Of a stretch of DNA of 64,000 nucleotides, positions 45,082 to 55,974 are shown piece by piece. The notes under the pieces are model-generated. The model made no database searches. It was not told the DNA's origin and saw nothing but the letters and a program-made list of their open reading frames with translations. The stretch comes from Armigeres subalbatus. Taxonomy: Eukaryota > Arthropoda > Insecta > Diptera > Culicidae. The stretch is taken from the NCBI RefSeq assembly GCF_024139115.2, contig NC_085140.1:158002452-158066451 (forward strand), read 5' to 3'. Positions within the stretch are counted from its first letter, which is position 1; each line of letters begins with the position of its first letter. The position numbers and the translations under genes were made by a program.

Positions 45082-45800
45082 CGTGCAGTGAATTTAACCA
45101 CCTTTGCACAATTCACCGACAAGATCTATGCTTTGTGCCTAAAATTTCAGCGCAATGCGTCCATACCGAACCGAGATATTGATTTTTTTTTTGCGTAATG
45201 GACGGTTAGACGTCTGTTAGCACTCCCACGCAAAGCAATGCCGCCAACAGACAGCAGAAGCAGAACGTTGATTTGCGTGGGACGTGCACAGTCCGAAAGC
45301 TCTAAATTTTCAATGGTCAATTACGGTGCCGGTCACGTCCTTCTGGTCATCGGGAAGGGGAGGGAATAATAATGCAGTCAGTCGCCCACTGCAAGCCGAG
45401 TATACCTTTGCATTAGAGTGCGGCGTCATGAGCATTTTTTCAAATTAATGGTTTTTCGAAGCAATTCTGGGTCCTAAACAACTGTGCAGAATGTGGGCTT
45501 AATTTATTGCTTCCTCACTTTCCGCATCGCGTTCGAAGTTTGCATGGAAATTAATATGGGAGAACGTATATTTTCGCATTTTTACTCCTGGACGTTTCAG
45601 TTCATCGTAAACCAAGTGGCACATTGCGTCAAAAACCCAAAGGACACCGAAATACTTTGCCGAAGAAGGTACGTTGTTGGAACGTCCACGAAAAAAGTTA
45701 TAACGCTTCGAAGATTGAATGTTCAAACTATATGCAAAAATCGTTCATTCTGCCAGCACTGCTGAACTACGTGGACCAATAATTTAACTGAGTGTTATTT
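45082..45800. other. No gene supported
   Basis: Mixed composition. Opposed frames at 45484-45765 (plus) and 45499-45726 (minus) overlap each other and show no domain; likely an unclassified repeat. Confidence 0.3.
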
Positions 45801-45849
45801 CAGTGTCTCAGTGTGGGGATGTAATGCCAATAAGAAGAAGAAGAAGAAG
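45801..45849 (+). mobile_element. Feilai-like SINE tail
   Basis: Only the last 50 bp remain: 'cagtgtggggatgtaatgcc' followed by AATAAGAAGAAGAAGAAGAA. Confidence 0.65.
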
Positions 45850-46009
45850 TTATTTTAAAATTATTGATCTTATAGGATTTTGTAGCTAATGGGAGTCATT
45901 CGGAATGATTTCACAAAGTAAAAATTCCGACAAGAAGGAAAATGGGTTTTGCCTAGGGATCCTATAATCATTATAGGATTCCTAGTTTTGTCCTCTGACA
46001 ATTATAGGT

Positions 46010-46300
46010 TTTGCCTTTCTCATACAACAAAGTTGTACCGAAAGGCTATCATTTCACTCATAAATCGAACTCGAAGTCTCGGAGACCCATGATGTTACAT
46101 ACCAATCGACTCAGCTCGTCGAGCTGAACAAATGTCTGTCTGTCCGTGTGTATGTGTGTGCACACGAAAACCGAAAAACATTAGCCACTTTTTCATTTAG
46201 TAATTCTTAACCGATTTTCTCGCTAGAAGTTAAGGTTTTCTCGCAACCTTAAGGTGATTATAGAATGAAGCCCGAGGTGAATTTCAAATTCACCACGCAT
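46010..46300 (+). repeat. TG-rich dispersed repeat, copy
   Basis: It starts 'gcctttctcatacaacaaag', then 'ggagacccatgatgttacat', 'caatcgactcagctcgtcga' and a short TG run. Same family as 44241 and 47712. Confidence 0.65.
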
Positions 46301-46760
46301 TTATCTACATACATTTCTAAAACCCCAAATCTGGCGTAATAGTTTTTGTACAGTGACGAAACTCAAATTATGATTGTTCAGCATAACTAAGCAAACGATC
46401 TACCATTATTACAGCCCCATACGCGTTATGGTTCTTTCATCTCGTGCTCTTGAAAAAATATTGGAAAAGCACGTGGTTTACAAAAAGGCCGATTTCTGGC
46501 TTCATTCTATAATTACCTTGAAAGTATACATCACTGGGAATCTCAAAACGTACATAATAAATTTGTGTCGAAATTGTGAATTTGAAACTCAGGAATCTTC
46601 TCATTGATGCAAGCCAATCGCAGGCCTGGAAGCGGATCACTTTTTAGTGACTTGGTCACTTTTTTCCTGCAAGTCACTAAAAAGTCTCTTTTTTCGACCA
46701 CAAGTCACAAAAGTCACTTTTTCTCACAAAACGTCACTATTTTTAACTATTTTGAACCTA

Positions 46761-47046
46761 CCGTGGACCCCCGATAATTTGAACGGTACCTCATTCACAT
46801 TAACGGGGTTCATTTTTAATTTGAACTTCTGGTTACTCTATTTGCATCAGAAAAACTGGTTTCTGGCTGCTCTCTTTGCCGGTTTGTTTTGATTCTGCGT
46901 TCCGTTTTACAATGTTCTATTTTCTTTTCTCGATTCCACGTGTTAAATGACGTTTGAACCATTTTAATTTGAACGATGTTCAAACGAACAGGGTTCAAAT
47001 TAAAAGTGTTCAGATTAAAAGCGGTCATATTACCGGGTGTCCACGG
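46761..47046. mobile_element. TA-flanked MITE (286 bp)
   Basis: The ends CCGTGGACCCCCGATAATTT and (inverted) CCGTGGACACCCGGTAATAT are flanked by TA (46759-46760, 47047-47048). 'ttcaaatta' and 'taatttgaac' are repeated inside. Confidence 0.8.
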
Positions 47047-47711
47047 TATTCTATTCACTAAATTTTTATTAAGCTATATGTATCCGACGGATGATACTTT
47101 GTTCATAGCGGAAATGAAATTACGGATCTTGGAAAAAATAATTGTTTGGAAAATTCGCCAGCCATTTAACTCGCTGCTCTTATTGGCATTTCAGCAGTAG
47201 CTAATTGAAGGTGTATTACGACACAATTTATAAATTGGTATGCAGTCATGCAAGCAGGAGACCTGCCGATTAGGGGAGACTTGATTCCTTGGGACACTTG
47301 GCTCCTTGGGAGACTTGATTCTCCCCTGTTTTATCAAGAACTTAAGTGGTATTGTTATAGCGTATTTTTATAAAAGATCCTCTAGACAAATGATCGTTAT
47401 GTGGCGAACTATTTTTTTGATTGCCAACCTTATTTTCTCTATTATTTACTGTGTTTTGTCCCTCCTAAAGATGCTTTTTAGTGGCCACGCAAAATTTGAA
47501 CAACTTTTCCCAATAATGACCAAATGCTATAATTTTGTACAGCACAAAGTCATAAATATGATAAATGATCTTCCCTGATAAAATGCCAACAATCCAACAC
47601 AATTTCAGGATATTTGATGGATTTTGCGTTGTTGCCTCACTATGAGGAGAGTCATCCATACAAAAATTTGGGGAAAAATTCAAGAAAATATAAATTGTTC
47701 TCAAGCGGCGT

Positions 47712-47965
47712 TTTTGCCTTTCTCGTACAACAAAGTTGCATCGAAAGGCTATAGGACTACTCAAAAAAAAACTTTTGATAGAAGGCTTGGAGACCCATAG
47801 TGATATACCGATCGACTCAGTTCGACGAATCGAGGTGATGTCTGTATATGCGTATGTATGTGTGTGTATATATACAAATTTTGTAGACACACTTTTTGGA
47901 ACTTAGCATTACCCTTAGCATTAGCATTATTTACTCGCAACAAGTTGCATTCGACGCAACAAGTG
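47712..47965 (+). repeat. TG-rich dispersed repeat, fullest copy
   Basis: It reads 'gcctttctcgtacaacaaag', 'gaaggcttggagacccatag', 'ccgatcgactcagttcgacg', 'gatgtctgtatatgcgtatg', a TG/TA run, 'ttttgtagacacactttttg' and 'ctcgcaacaagttgcattcg', all in the family order. Confidence 0.7.
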
Positions 47966-48685
47966 CATTGTTCCTGTTGCACAATAAATTACAAAAATTT
48001 CCGCAACTATGACAAATCGTAGAGTTCTCTGCATCTTTCTTAAGTAGGTATTCAACTAATCGCAATTTTTACTTATAGAAGAAAATTTTTTCTCAAGCAG
48101 ATTGTCGCCGAGAAAAAAGTGGTGAGTGAAAGATGTTTTCCGCCACAAATTACGAAAAAAAGATTCTCATTTGACCCAAAAACGCTTGATTTTGTCTCAT
48201 CGAACTTGCAACTGAAACTGAAAGTCATTATTTGGTCACTTTTTCTGCAACTGAAAGCTCCTAGAATTAAAAAAAACACATTAATAAAGTTTAAAAAAAA
48301 ATTCAACTGAAAGTCACTATTTTTTCCTTTTTTCGTCAGCTTTGGTCACTAAAGTCATTATTTTGAGCGGCATCGGTCGCTACCAGCCCTGCAATCGAAA
48401 GATAACACTTTGCTTCGGGTCAATTGATCAGGGTAAATTAGAAATTCTACTTTGAAAAGACTAAATTTGTGGTGTCCAGTATGTGTACATTTGGGGGTCC
48501 AAAATATGTTGCACGAAGAATATTTTTATTTTAGAAAGTTACAATTTCTCAGCGATTTATCAACACTTAAGGTGAAGGTGGGGTGAGTACCAAAACAAAG
48601 CTTTGAAAGTATTGGTGCAATACAAACTGTCATATACTGTAGTAGTATTGGTGTCGTATTTATGAGAAAACAAAGAATGTTAGTA

Positions 48686-49529
48686 GGGTGGTTCAAAAAA
48701 CGACCCAGCTCCACCACGCTCACTTGATTCCGTCCCATGCTCCGAGTGTCCTCCAAAAGCCGATTTGAACAAAAACTGATTGAGAACAGGCCGGTTCAAG
48801 TTTGTATGAAAACTATTATGGGAAACTAAACCTTTCATTACACTGGCTACAGCGCCTCCCTCCCAAAGGCTGGCGAAAAGAGAACCCACATAGCTTAAAG
48901 CAACATTCCAGAGACTTCACTGAACGGACCTTAGAAAAGATCCGTTGAAATAGCATTTTATACTCCGCTCACCCCCATGTCACACTTTTTGTATGAAGTA
49001 TCTGCTCCTGGTGCGATAGATATCACAGAAAAAAATCTGGCTATTTTGTTGAATTACACAATTACACAAACACAATGTCAGCCTCAGCGGAACGGAAACG
49101 GCAAACTTAACAGAAAATATATGGGCTAACTGTCAAATTTGCCGTTTTCGTTTCTGTTCCGCCGACATTGTATTTGGTAAAGCCCCAAATGGTAAATTGG
49201 TAAAGCCCCAAATTATGCTAAAAATTTGCAACATCGATTAAAATCGACTCTCAACTATTGGAACGTCCATTCAATATGCATTGTCTAAGGAGTTAAAGCT
49301 CTTGAATTTCATCCAGTCATATGGTCTTCCCCTCGCCAGCGCCCAATCACGGAGTGCCACAATCAGAATAATGTAAAATTCAACCTCGCCATATCAACTG
49401 CCATACAAACCTGAAACGACCTGTGCACGGTAAGCCCCTATTCAAACCGACCGAAACCAGCGAACGACACCCAAAATATGAAACATAATCGACTGAGCGT
49501 GGCGGAGCAAAATCAGTTTTGAACCACCC
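48686..49529. mobile_element. TIR element with 'gggtggttcaaaa' ends (844 bp)
   Basis: The left GGGTGGTTCAAAAAACG with 'ctccaccacgctca' and the right inverted GGGTGGTTCAAAACTG with 'ctccgccacgctca' form a TIR of about 38 bp. A separate hairpin at 49073-49170 (arms AATGTC.GC..CGGAACGGAAACGG) lies within. No coding frame. Confidence 0.7.
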
Positions 49530-50616
49530 TGTTTATTAGTTTGCTGCTATCGGTACCGGTGTTTACATTCGCTCCGCGATCAGTTTTTAATCGTTTTCTT
49601 CGGGCAAAAATTGCAGTTTATATTAAGTTTTCGCTTCTAACAAGTGACTTAATCCAAAATTGAAGCTTAATTTGCCTTCCATCAATATTTCGGGCTGCTC
49701 ATGTGCGGAGAAGTGAGTAAAAAATTGATTTTTGCAGTGCCCTTTGAAAAGAAGTGGAGTGCAGTGATAAACGGACGGCTGTTAAATTGGCACGAAACTG
49801 CTGGTTTATGCCATATATCGAGCCGAAATGCATAGGACTCTTTGAAGAAACATGTTAATTATCACGGGAAGTACATAAATATACTGTGAACAGGTTAGTA
49901 ATCTGAATATTAAACTTTTGTTCGATGCATTCGAATGTTGGTGGGAGAGGAGTGCGGGAGGTGTGGGGTTGACCCGTGGAAGGTCCGGTGCCATATTGAC
50001 TGCCATCGTGGTACTCTTCCAACTATGTCCTTAATGCCATAAATGAGACTTCTGTCTATCAAATGGTGTGATTTCCGTCTATATCAAACGTGCCATTTGA
50101 TGCATATAAGCAGATATCGGTAAGCACTTCTTCTAGGGGTCCAAAATGGAACATTTACCCTAGTCAAAGAAGGAAATTGTATGGAACTCCATTTTCAATT
50201 TTTGCGCGATTGCTAGAAGATGAGAAAACCTATGCCTTATTATGCGTCTCGTATGAGGTGAGGCCTTTCGAATGAAGCGAGAATTGTCGATACCTCCCAT
50301 TTAAATTACTCAGTCGTCTCACGTGATTTTTTTAGAGGTATCATGCCAAATGGCCTACTATTTTTGACACAATTTTCCAACGATTGTGCCAAACGGTATT
50401 ATGTCAAATAGCCTTCCCCCTTTTTCTAACGTTTCAGAACTGCAACAAAAACTACAAACATACACGCAAATAAGCACTCCAAGCCAATTGCAGCCGACAT
50501 CATGCTCCTATAATCCAGAGTGTTATGCTATGTGAAATGCAACATCATCTATCTCGGCAGGCCAGCACTCATAACCTATATCATTAATCAATATTAACGG
50601 TTTACTATTATCTCAG
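49530..50616 (+). other. Deaf1 intron 1 end, with a possible alternative start exon
   Basis: ATG-TGC-GGA-GAA at 49701-49712 is followed by a consensus donor (GTGAGT) in phase 0, compatible with the 50617 acceptor. An upstream CG-containing leader-like stretch lies at 49560-49690. The acceptor reads TTTACTATTATCTCAG at 50601-50616. No other gene seen. Confidence 0.35.
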
Positions 50617-51244
50617 GTCGCCCTACCCCCTCGAACTCGTCTCGTTACCACCGCCGATGTGCAATCCGGAAATACGGTTGTCCAAGTGCCGGTATCGTTA
50701 CCGGTCGGGACACTTATCGGCGGTACCACCTTCAATGTGCTCACGCCCGATCAGATTCAACACTTTAAGCCGATGATCTGCGTGGATAACAATGGTTTCG
50801 TATCGGGCAGCACAGTCGTCGGAGACCTAACCGGTGACCTGAAGCCAACGCATATCGTGATCCAGCAACAAGGGACGGACCAACAGCAACATGACGATCA
50901 GAGCCTTGTAGACCAAGTGCAGTCACAGCCAGAATACCGACTAGACAATAGTGTGATCGATCGATTAAATAGTCTCGATGTCCTGTCTGTGCGATGTAAA
51001 ACCACGACGGGAGAATTGTACAAGAGCCGGCTCGGCTCCGGTGGACGTGGGAAATGTATTAAACATAAGGATGCGTGGTATACCCCAAGCGAGTTTGAAC
51101 AGATCTGCGGTCGGGGCTCGAGTAAAGACTGGAAACGATCTATTAGGTACGGTGGACGTAGTTTGCAAGCGTTGATCGATGAAGGAATCCTGACGCCACA
51201 CGCTACCAGCTGTACATGCTCAGCATGTTGTGATGATGAATCAG
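50617..51244 (+). CDS. Deaf1: Deaf1 exon 2: N-terminal region and SAND domain
   Basis: DEAF1 is a nuclear DNA-binding regulator; the fly protein binds TTCG-containing sites and regulates Deformed and immune genes. The exon opens at a phase-0 acceptor with [16 protein letters not shown] and holds a conserved block [13 protein letters not shown]. It ends with the SAND domain (about 50970-51230). The signatures are [17 protein letters not shown], the DNA-contacting [13 protein letters not shown], and the Cys-rich close [17 protein letters not shown] at 50659 lies in frame but is internal: the frame is open back to the acceptor. It ends TCAG|GTGAGT in phase 1, matching exon 3. SAND spacing and residues are intact. 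Confidence 0.92.
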
Positions 51245-51270
51245 GTGAGTAAGAAATGATGAATATAATA

Positions 51271-52712
51271 GACTGTTCCAGAAATTATAAGCACACTAAA
51301 AAAATAGTCGGCAAATTGAAATGCATGCTCTATGAGAATTTTGATGCTTCCTATATAGATAATTCCATTTAATAAACGTTATGTAATTTTTCTGAATATT
51401 TTGCGTCAATTTAGAAAATATTTAGCTTTGGGTAAATTGTAAAAATTGACCATTTTTTTGGGGTGCTTTTTTTGAAAATTCACCTAGTAAAAAACGTAGA
51501 GCTATTATATCAGTCGAATTTCCATTGGAAGTGTATAGGGGTGCTAGTCTTGTCGTCGAAAAGTGGTTGGAAATGTGTTGCCAAGGAGTGGCATAAAAAT
51601 CAAATAACTTTGGCGTTTAGTATATGTATGAGTTTATTAAGAGTCCAAGTCATAAGCCATTGAATAAGGGAAACACATGTAAATAGGTGAAAACTAGGGC
51701 TCGACTTTTGACACCTGTTGCTTGGTAAAAAAGTATAATAACCATATGCAATGGATTTAGTGTGAATATTGAGCTCACCTTAACTTAGACTGACTGTACA
51801 TACCTATCAATGGTCGCTACTCCGTGATTGATCAGAACTGGTGCAAATTTCACTTCGATCCTTCGTGTGGGTATTGTTGTTACTAGAGACCAAGAATACC
51901 TCTGAATCTCCCCAATTAGCACGGGTAACATAGATCGGGATTCCACATGGAAAGTGATGTGACCTATGCAATATCTATACAACAGTATTAGCATTTCCTT
52001 ATCTTGTTCAGTTCGATTCCCCGTGCCGGCCTAAGCAATTTTCGGATTAGAAATTGTCTCGACTTCCCTGGGCATCGTGTTAGCCTCATGATATACGAAT
52101 GCAAAAATGGTAACTTAGCTTAGAAACCTTGCTGTTAATAACTGTGGAAGTGCTTAATGAACACTAAGCTGTGAGGTGACTCTGTCCCAGTATGGGGATG
52201 TAATGCCAATAAGAAGAGGAAGATCTTGTTCAGTTGTTCATCCTTCGCGTGGATAAACAATCAATCGCTCAAAGTGAGCGATTGTTTATTTGAATTTTGG
52301 ATTAAGAGCCCGCGTCATATTTCTTTAACTAGTAACTAGTTAAAAGTAGAAAAAGGCGGTTGTTCAACCATATCGGAAAGCTAATGTCAATCAGCAACTC
52401 TTATTTTATCTCAATTAGATGTTAAATAAGAATGCACAGCCAGACATATTTAATTAAATTATGTTCTTTTTACACGTAATAGATTTAGTGTTAATATTGA
52501 ATAGAAATTTGAAAAAAAAAACAACTTGAAACTGTGTTATGCAAACACCTCAGAACCGTGTGAAGGAAAGCATCTCAAAACATGACTTATATTCCATAAA
52601 AATTGCAAACTCGACACTAGAAGAAAGTAGATAAGATAATAAACTTTACGTAGTAAAAAAAAGTTGGAAATATTAGGAAATACAAAGTGCGCTTATAATT
52701 TCTGGAACAGTC
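51271..52712. mobile_element. Tc1/mariner-like TIR element (1,442 bp), no transposase left
   Basis: The left end GACTGTTCCAGAAATTATAA and the inverted right end match for 26 bp with one difference; TA flanks at 51269-51270 and 52713-52714. It sits 26 bp after the Deaf1 exon 2 donor. It contains a SINE (52014-52222). No transposase frame or DDE block is visible. Confidence 0.8.
52014..52222 (+). mobile_element. Feilai-like SINE with 13-bp target duplication
   Basis: The body 'cgattccccgtgccggccta' through 'ggggatgtaatgccaat' ends in AAGAAGAGGAAG. It is flanked by the direct repeat ATCTTGTTCAGTT (52001-52013, 52223-52235). It starts inside box B, so the Pol III head is missing: a 5'-truncated insertion. 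Confidence 0.8.
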
Positions 52713-52966
52713 TATACGCCTACAAAATGAGAAACTATTAAAGCGAGTTAGCATCTTTGGTAGTAGCGTCTAATTATTTGCCACACATAGGACCACCCTA
52801 AATATAAATGATGACGACGCACTGTGCGTGTTGACTACGTCTAAAAATACTTTTAGACTATTTCTCAAAGTTACACAATTAATTCTATCGAAATTTAATT
52901 ATTATGACCTCAAAGCACATTTTTTTGGGAAGAGTAGGACTACTTACTACTACTACTACTCCGTAG

Positions 52967-53072
52967 ACTGCGTGGTTGGCGACGTGTAGCCATGGACCGA
53001 GCCGAATGGAGAAGACTCTTATATACCGCACAGGCCACTTGGGCCTTAGTCTGAATAAATAATAAAATAATA
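52967..53072 (+). mobile_element. RTE-like LINE 3' end
   Basis: 'ccgtagactgcgtggttggc' through 'ggccttagtctgaataaata' is nearly identical to the reverse complement of 304-420, ending in an AATAAATAATAAAATAATA tail. Only the last ~105 bp of the element are present. Confidence 0.8.
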
Positions 53073-53290
53073 GGACTACTTTTTGACTGAATTTATGTAT
53101 AGATCGTCATATTACGTCATACGTTTACCAATTTGTTAAATATTTTTTTGTTTTTGTATGACTCCGCATTTTTGATCTTAGGCTTATCTTATAGGAAAAA
53201 AACTTTTTTCATAATGTATTTTCCCATCGTTAAACCCAAAACAGTGCATAGGCCTAATCGCAAACAATTTTCTAATGTGTCTGTTTCCAG

Positions 53291-53842
53291 CTGCTTCTGG
53301 TCCAGTACGATTATTTACGCCATACAAGCGGAGGCGGCGTAATCAAATAGAACCTGAACAGCCCGAGAAGAAAAAAAGAATAATTGTAAATAACAATACA
53401 AACACTAGTAATAACAATATCCACATCAACAATATTAACAACAGCGCCATCAGCAACACGAGTACTACTACAACCGCCGTAAGTCAGCAAAATACCACCG
53501 TAAGCCATCACCATGCGGCTCAGCAACAACAACAACAACAACAGCAGCAGCAGCAACAACAACAAGTGCAACAACAGGTCCAACAGCAGCAGCAACAGCA
53601 AATTCAGCAGCAGCAGCATCAAGTTCAGCAACAAATTCACCAAGCAGCAACCACTATCAATGCTACACCGATTATCACCAACAATACCAGCACCACAACC
53701 ACAACCACTACGGTGAAGGTAGTTCAGCAGGAGCAGCAAGAGATTGAAAACGAGCTCGCAATCACCACCAAAGAAGAACCTTGGCAGGCCCTCACCGAAG
53801 GAATCGAAAGCGCCACAGAATATGTCGACCAATCGACACAGT
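53291..53842 (+). CDS. Deaf1: Deaf1 exon 3: nuclear-localisation and polyglutamine linker
   Basis: The exon follows the acceptor TGTCTGTTTCCAG and continues the SAND exon as AASGPVRLFTPYKRRRR, the conserved stretch after SAND in DEAF1 proteins. The basic runs KRRRRNQ and PEKKKRI form a likely bipartite nuclear signal. Low-complexity linkers follow: Asn/Thr-rich, then a Gln-rich tract (53519-53640), then a Thr-run (TTTTTTTVKVV type). The end reads EYVDQSTQ then T|GTAAGT, phase 1 into exon 4. The leucine-rich frame on the opposite strand is an artefact of CAG/CAA repeats. Confidence 0.9.
53519..53640 (+). repeat. CAA/CAG microsatellite in Deaf1
   Basis: About 40 mostly Gln codons with mixed CAA and CAG, interspersed with Val, Ile and His (QVQQQ, QIQQQQH). 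Likely length-polymorphic; the codon mixing should slow pure slippage. Confidence 0.8.
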
Positions 53843-53954
53843 GTAAGTGTACGCCCTGTAGCAGGTAAAGGCCGCAGAGCATGACCAACGATAATTTTTG
53901 CTATGTGATCAATCTACATTATCCTTAAACAATGTTGTTTTTTTTTCATTGTAG

Positions 53955-54187
53955 TAATAACGGAAACGAATCTACCGTTTGAGCAGATGAAAGCATTGTG
54001 CTCTCAAGTGTGCAAGGCCATGCAGGAGTTGAAGAAGTGCATTGGTGATGCCAGCGAAGTACACAATCGTCAATTGGAAAGGCTACAGCGCGAACGGGAC
54101 GCTGCCATCCTCACCGTAACTCAGTTGGAGGAGCAGAACAACATTAGTAGTCAATTACCGCCCGGTTCGGTTCATGCCAACAAAAAG
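53955..54187 (+). CDS. Deaf1: Deaf1 exon 4: coiled-coil segment
   Basis: After the acceptor TTTTTTCATTGTAG the frame (joined to T from exon 3) reads LITETNLPFEQMKALCSQVC. It continues into a helix-rich stretch with heptad character (LERLQRERDAAILTVTQLEE), as expected for the segment before MYND in DEAF1. It ends NKK|GTAATT in phase 0, matching the MYND exon. An unspliced read-through would stop after a few codons (54214). Confidence 0.88.
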
Positions 54188-54537
54188 GTAATTATTCAAT
54201 ACATAAGAAGTTAAGGTTGAGCAATTGAATTCTGGAAAAACGTATGAAACGTCTTAACACTATTGAACTCTTTTTTGCGTAAATGAATTGTCAGCTATTT
54301 TCAGTACAGTATGTTGGCACATTGAAATAAAATAATGTTCTGTTGGATGATCTTTTTTTTTTTGAAATTGGAAACGATGTCTCGAAAGTACCCATTAGGG
54401 CCACCGTAGCCATTATTTCTTTTCTTGATACTTGTATGTTACAATAATCAACATTCTATTTTTGCAAGTTAGGCAAGTTATTCTACATTGATGTATTATC
54501 TAGAACTAGAGCTTTCTTTAATATGTAAACAGATATA

Positions 54538-54979
54538 GGGAAACTGTACCGGTTTTGGCCATGTTCCTAATTTGGCCAATTTTGCGAATAACTTCTAAAA
54601 TAAAGCAATTCGGGAGGGTTTTATTAGTTCCAATAAGAGATATATCCCTCACGATTCAACGCTACTTTCAACTGATCGATTATTTTGGAAAAACATGCAT
54701 TTTTAAAGTTGGCCAAATTAGGCACTAAGGGTCTGTCTCATTTGGAGAATTAAACTTAAAGTAACAGTTCGAAAATTTAGCAAATAACCTTGTGCTACCC
54801 AGCAATTCCAATAAGACATCGATGCAAAATGATTCGATATCTGTCAAAAGTAATCATGCTCTGCGAGCAGGGTTATTCGATAATTATTGAAATGTCACTT
54901 TTAAGTTTAATTTCAGTTTAATTCTCCAAATGAGACAGACCCAAAAACGTTTAATTCGCCAAAACCGGTACACTTCCCC
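54538..54979. mobile_element. TA-flanked MITE, host of a nested MITE
   Basis: The ends GGGAAACTGTACCGGTTTTG and (inverted) GGGGAAGTGTACCGGTTTTG are flanked by TA (54536-54537, 54980-54981). 'ttggccaaatta' is repeated inside. Interrupted by 54729-54942. Confidence 0.8.
54729..54942. mobile_element. MITE (214 bp) nested in 54538-54979
   Basis: The ends GGGTCTGTCTCATTTGGAGA and the inverse extend about 33 bp into 'attaaacttaaagt'. A related, decayed copy is at 29785-29975. Any target duplication is only 2-3 A-rich bases. Confidence 0.8.
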
Positions 54980-54989
54980 TACCGATGAT

Positions 54990-55055
54990 TTTATTATTAT
55001 TATCTTTATAAATGAGGTTTTCGGCCCTGGGCCGGTTCACCTCGCAAACTACCGA
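54990..55055 (+). mobile_element. Possible LINE 3' terminus
   Basis: 'ttattattattatctttata' followed by 'gaggttttcggccctgggcc' and 'ggttcacctcgcaa' is laid out like an A-tail plus 3' UTR end on the minus strand. Too short to classify. Confidence 0.35.
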
Positions 55056-55974
55056 TGATTATTTTTGGTAATTATACAGCCAAGCCCCAAATCAGCTATT
55101 TAGGAAACTAAGTGCTTTTTCAGGTATTTTTACAGGAGCACGAGCTATAAGAGAACCATAAATCGCAAAATGGCGAAACATTGGTAGATCATTTGGTTAC
55201 TTGTGCTTAGCAATCGACTTCAATTTCAGCACTGTACAAACATTATTTCGTCAGATTTGGGCTTTTTGTACTAATGGTGGAAAAGCATGTGGTGAATTTG
55301 AAATTCACCACAGGATTAATTGGAACTTCCTTTTCTTTCGATATATCGATCATATTTTGGACCACTGAGTGCAAATTCCTCTTGGTGGTCCAAAAAAAGA
55401 GCCCCCGTAAGGGTGGTCCAAAATACATGCTTTACCCTACACTTTTTATTAAATCCATGTAAATTATAATTTAAAAAACATTCTGGCATTATCTGGCCCC
55501 ATATGTTTTTTTCGGATTTACTCCACATAAACGTTCTGGCCTTCCTTTGCCTAGCAGTGAATGTGATGTTTATCGTAGATTGAAGTCAATTACCACACCC
55601 ACCTTGATTTCTGAAAGCAATCTGAATAAGGATTTAAAAAAAAACATGGGTTTCTCCAGGGTGTCGGCTAACTGTAAAAAACCTGGAAAATCAGGGAATT
55701 CGTTGAGCAATCAGGGAAATCGGGCAGAGAGAAAGTGAGCATGTTGTATTTATATCGTTTGTTCAAAGGTTTGAATGAGGAGCCGAAAGTTACACGTCTT
55801 AATTTAAAAACATTTAAAAACAATGAAGAAGAAACATTAATATACTATCTCTTCCAAGCACAGAAGGATAGAATATGTTTCTTGTGAACCTAAACACTGG
55901 CTGGGGTCGAAGGGACACGATGGAGTACGTAACCTAAACAATTGAATATTTTTCCTTCACTACAAAAAATTTCT
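55056..55974. other. Deaf1 intron 4, no gene
   Basis: No exon-like block. Opposed short frames at 55274-55528 overlap each other and have no similarity. Confidence 0.3.

Larger units (their letters stand above)
46621..48391. mobile_element. Large TIR element (1.77 kb), hAT-like, with nested inserts
   Basis: The ends CAGGCCTGGAAGCG and (inverted) CAGGGCTGGTAGCG are flanked by the 6-mer CAATCG (46615-46620, 48392-48397). Both subterminal regions are packed with GTCAC/GTGAC motifs ('aagtcactaaaaagt', 'ggtcactaaagtcatt'). A MITE (46761-47046) and a TG-rich repeat (47712-47965) are inside. No transposase. Confidence 0.6.

Noticed and set aside
50659..50661. GTG as the Deaf1 start codon
   Set aside because: The frame continues back to the acceptor at 50616 and phase fits upstream exons.
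53311..53832. 173-residue leucine-rich minus-strand frame
   Set aside because: It is the reverse complement of the CAA/CAG and ACC repeats of Deaf1 exon 3 (Leu/Val runs); not a gene.
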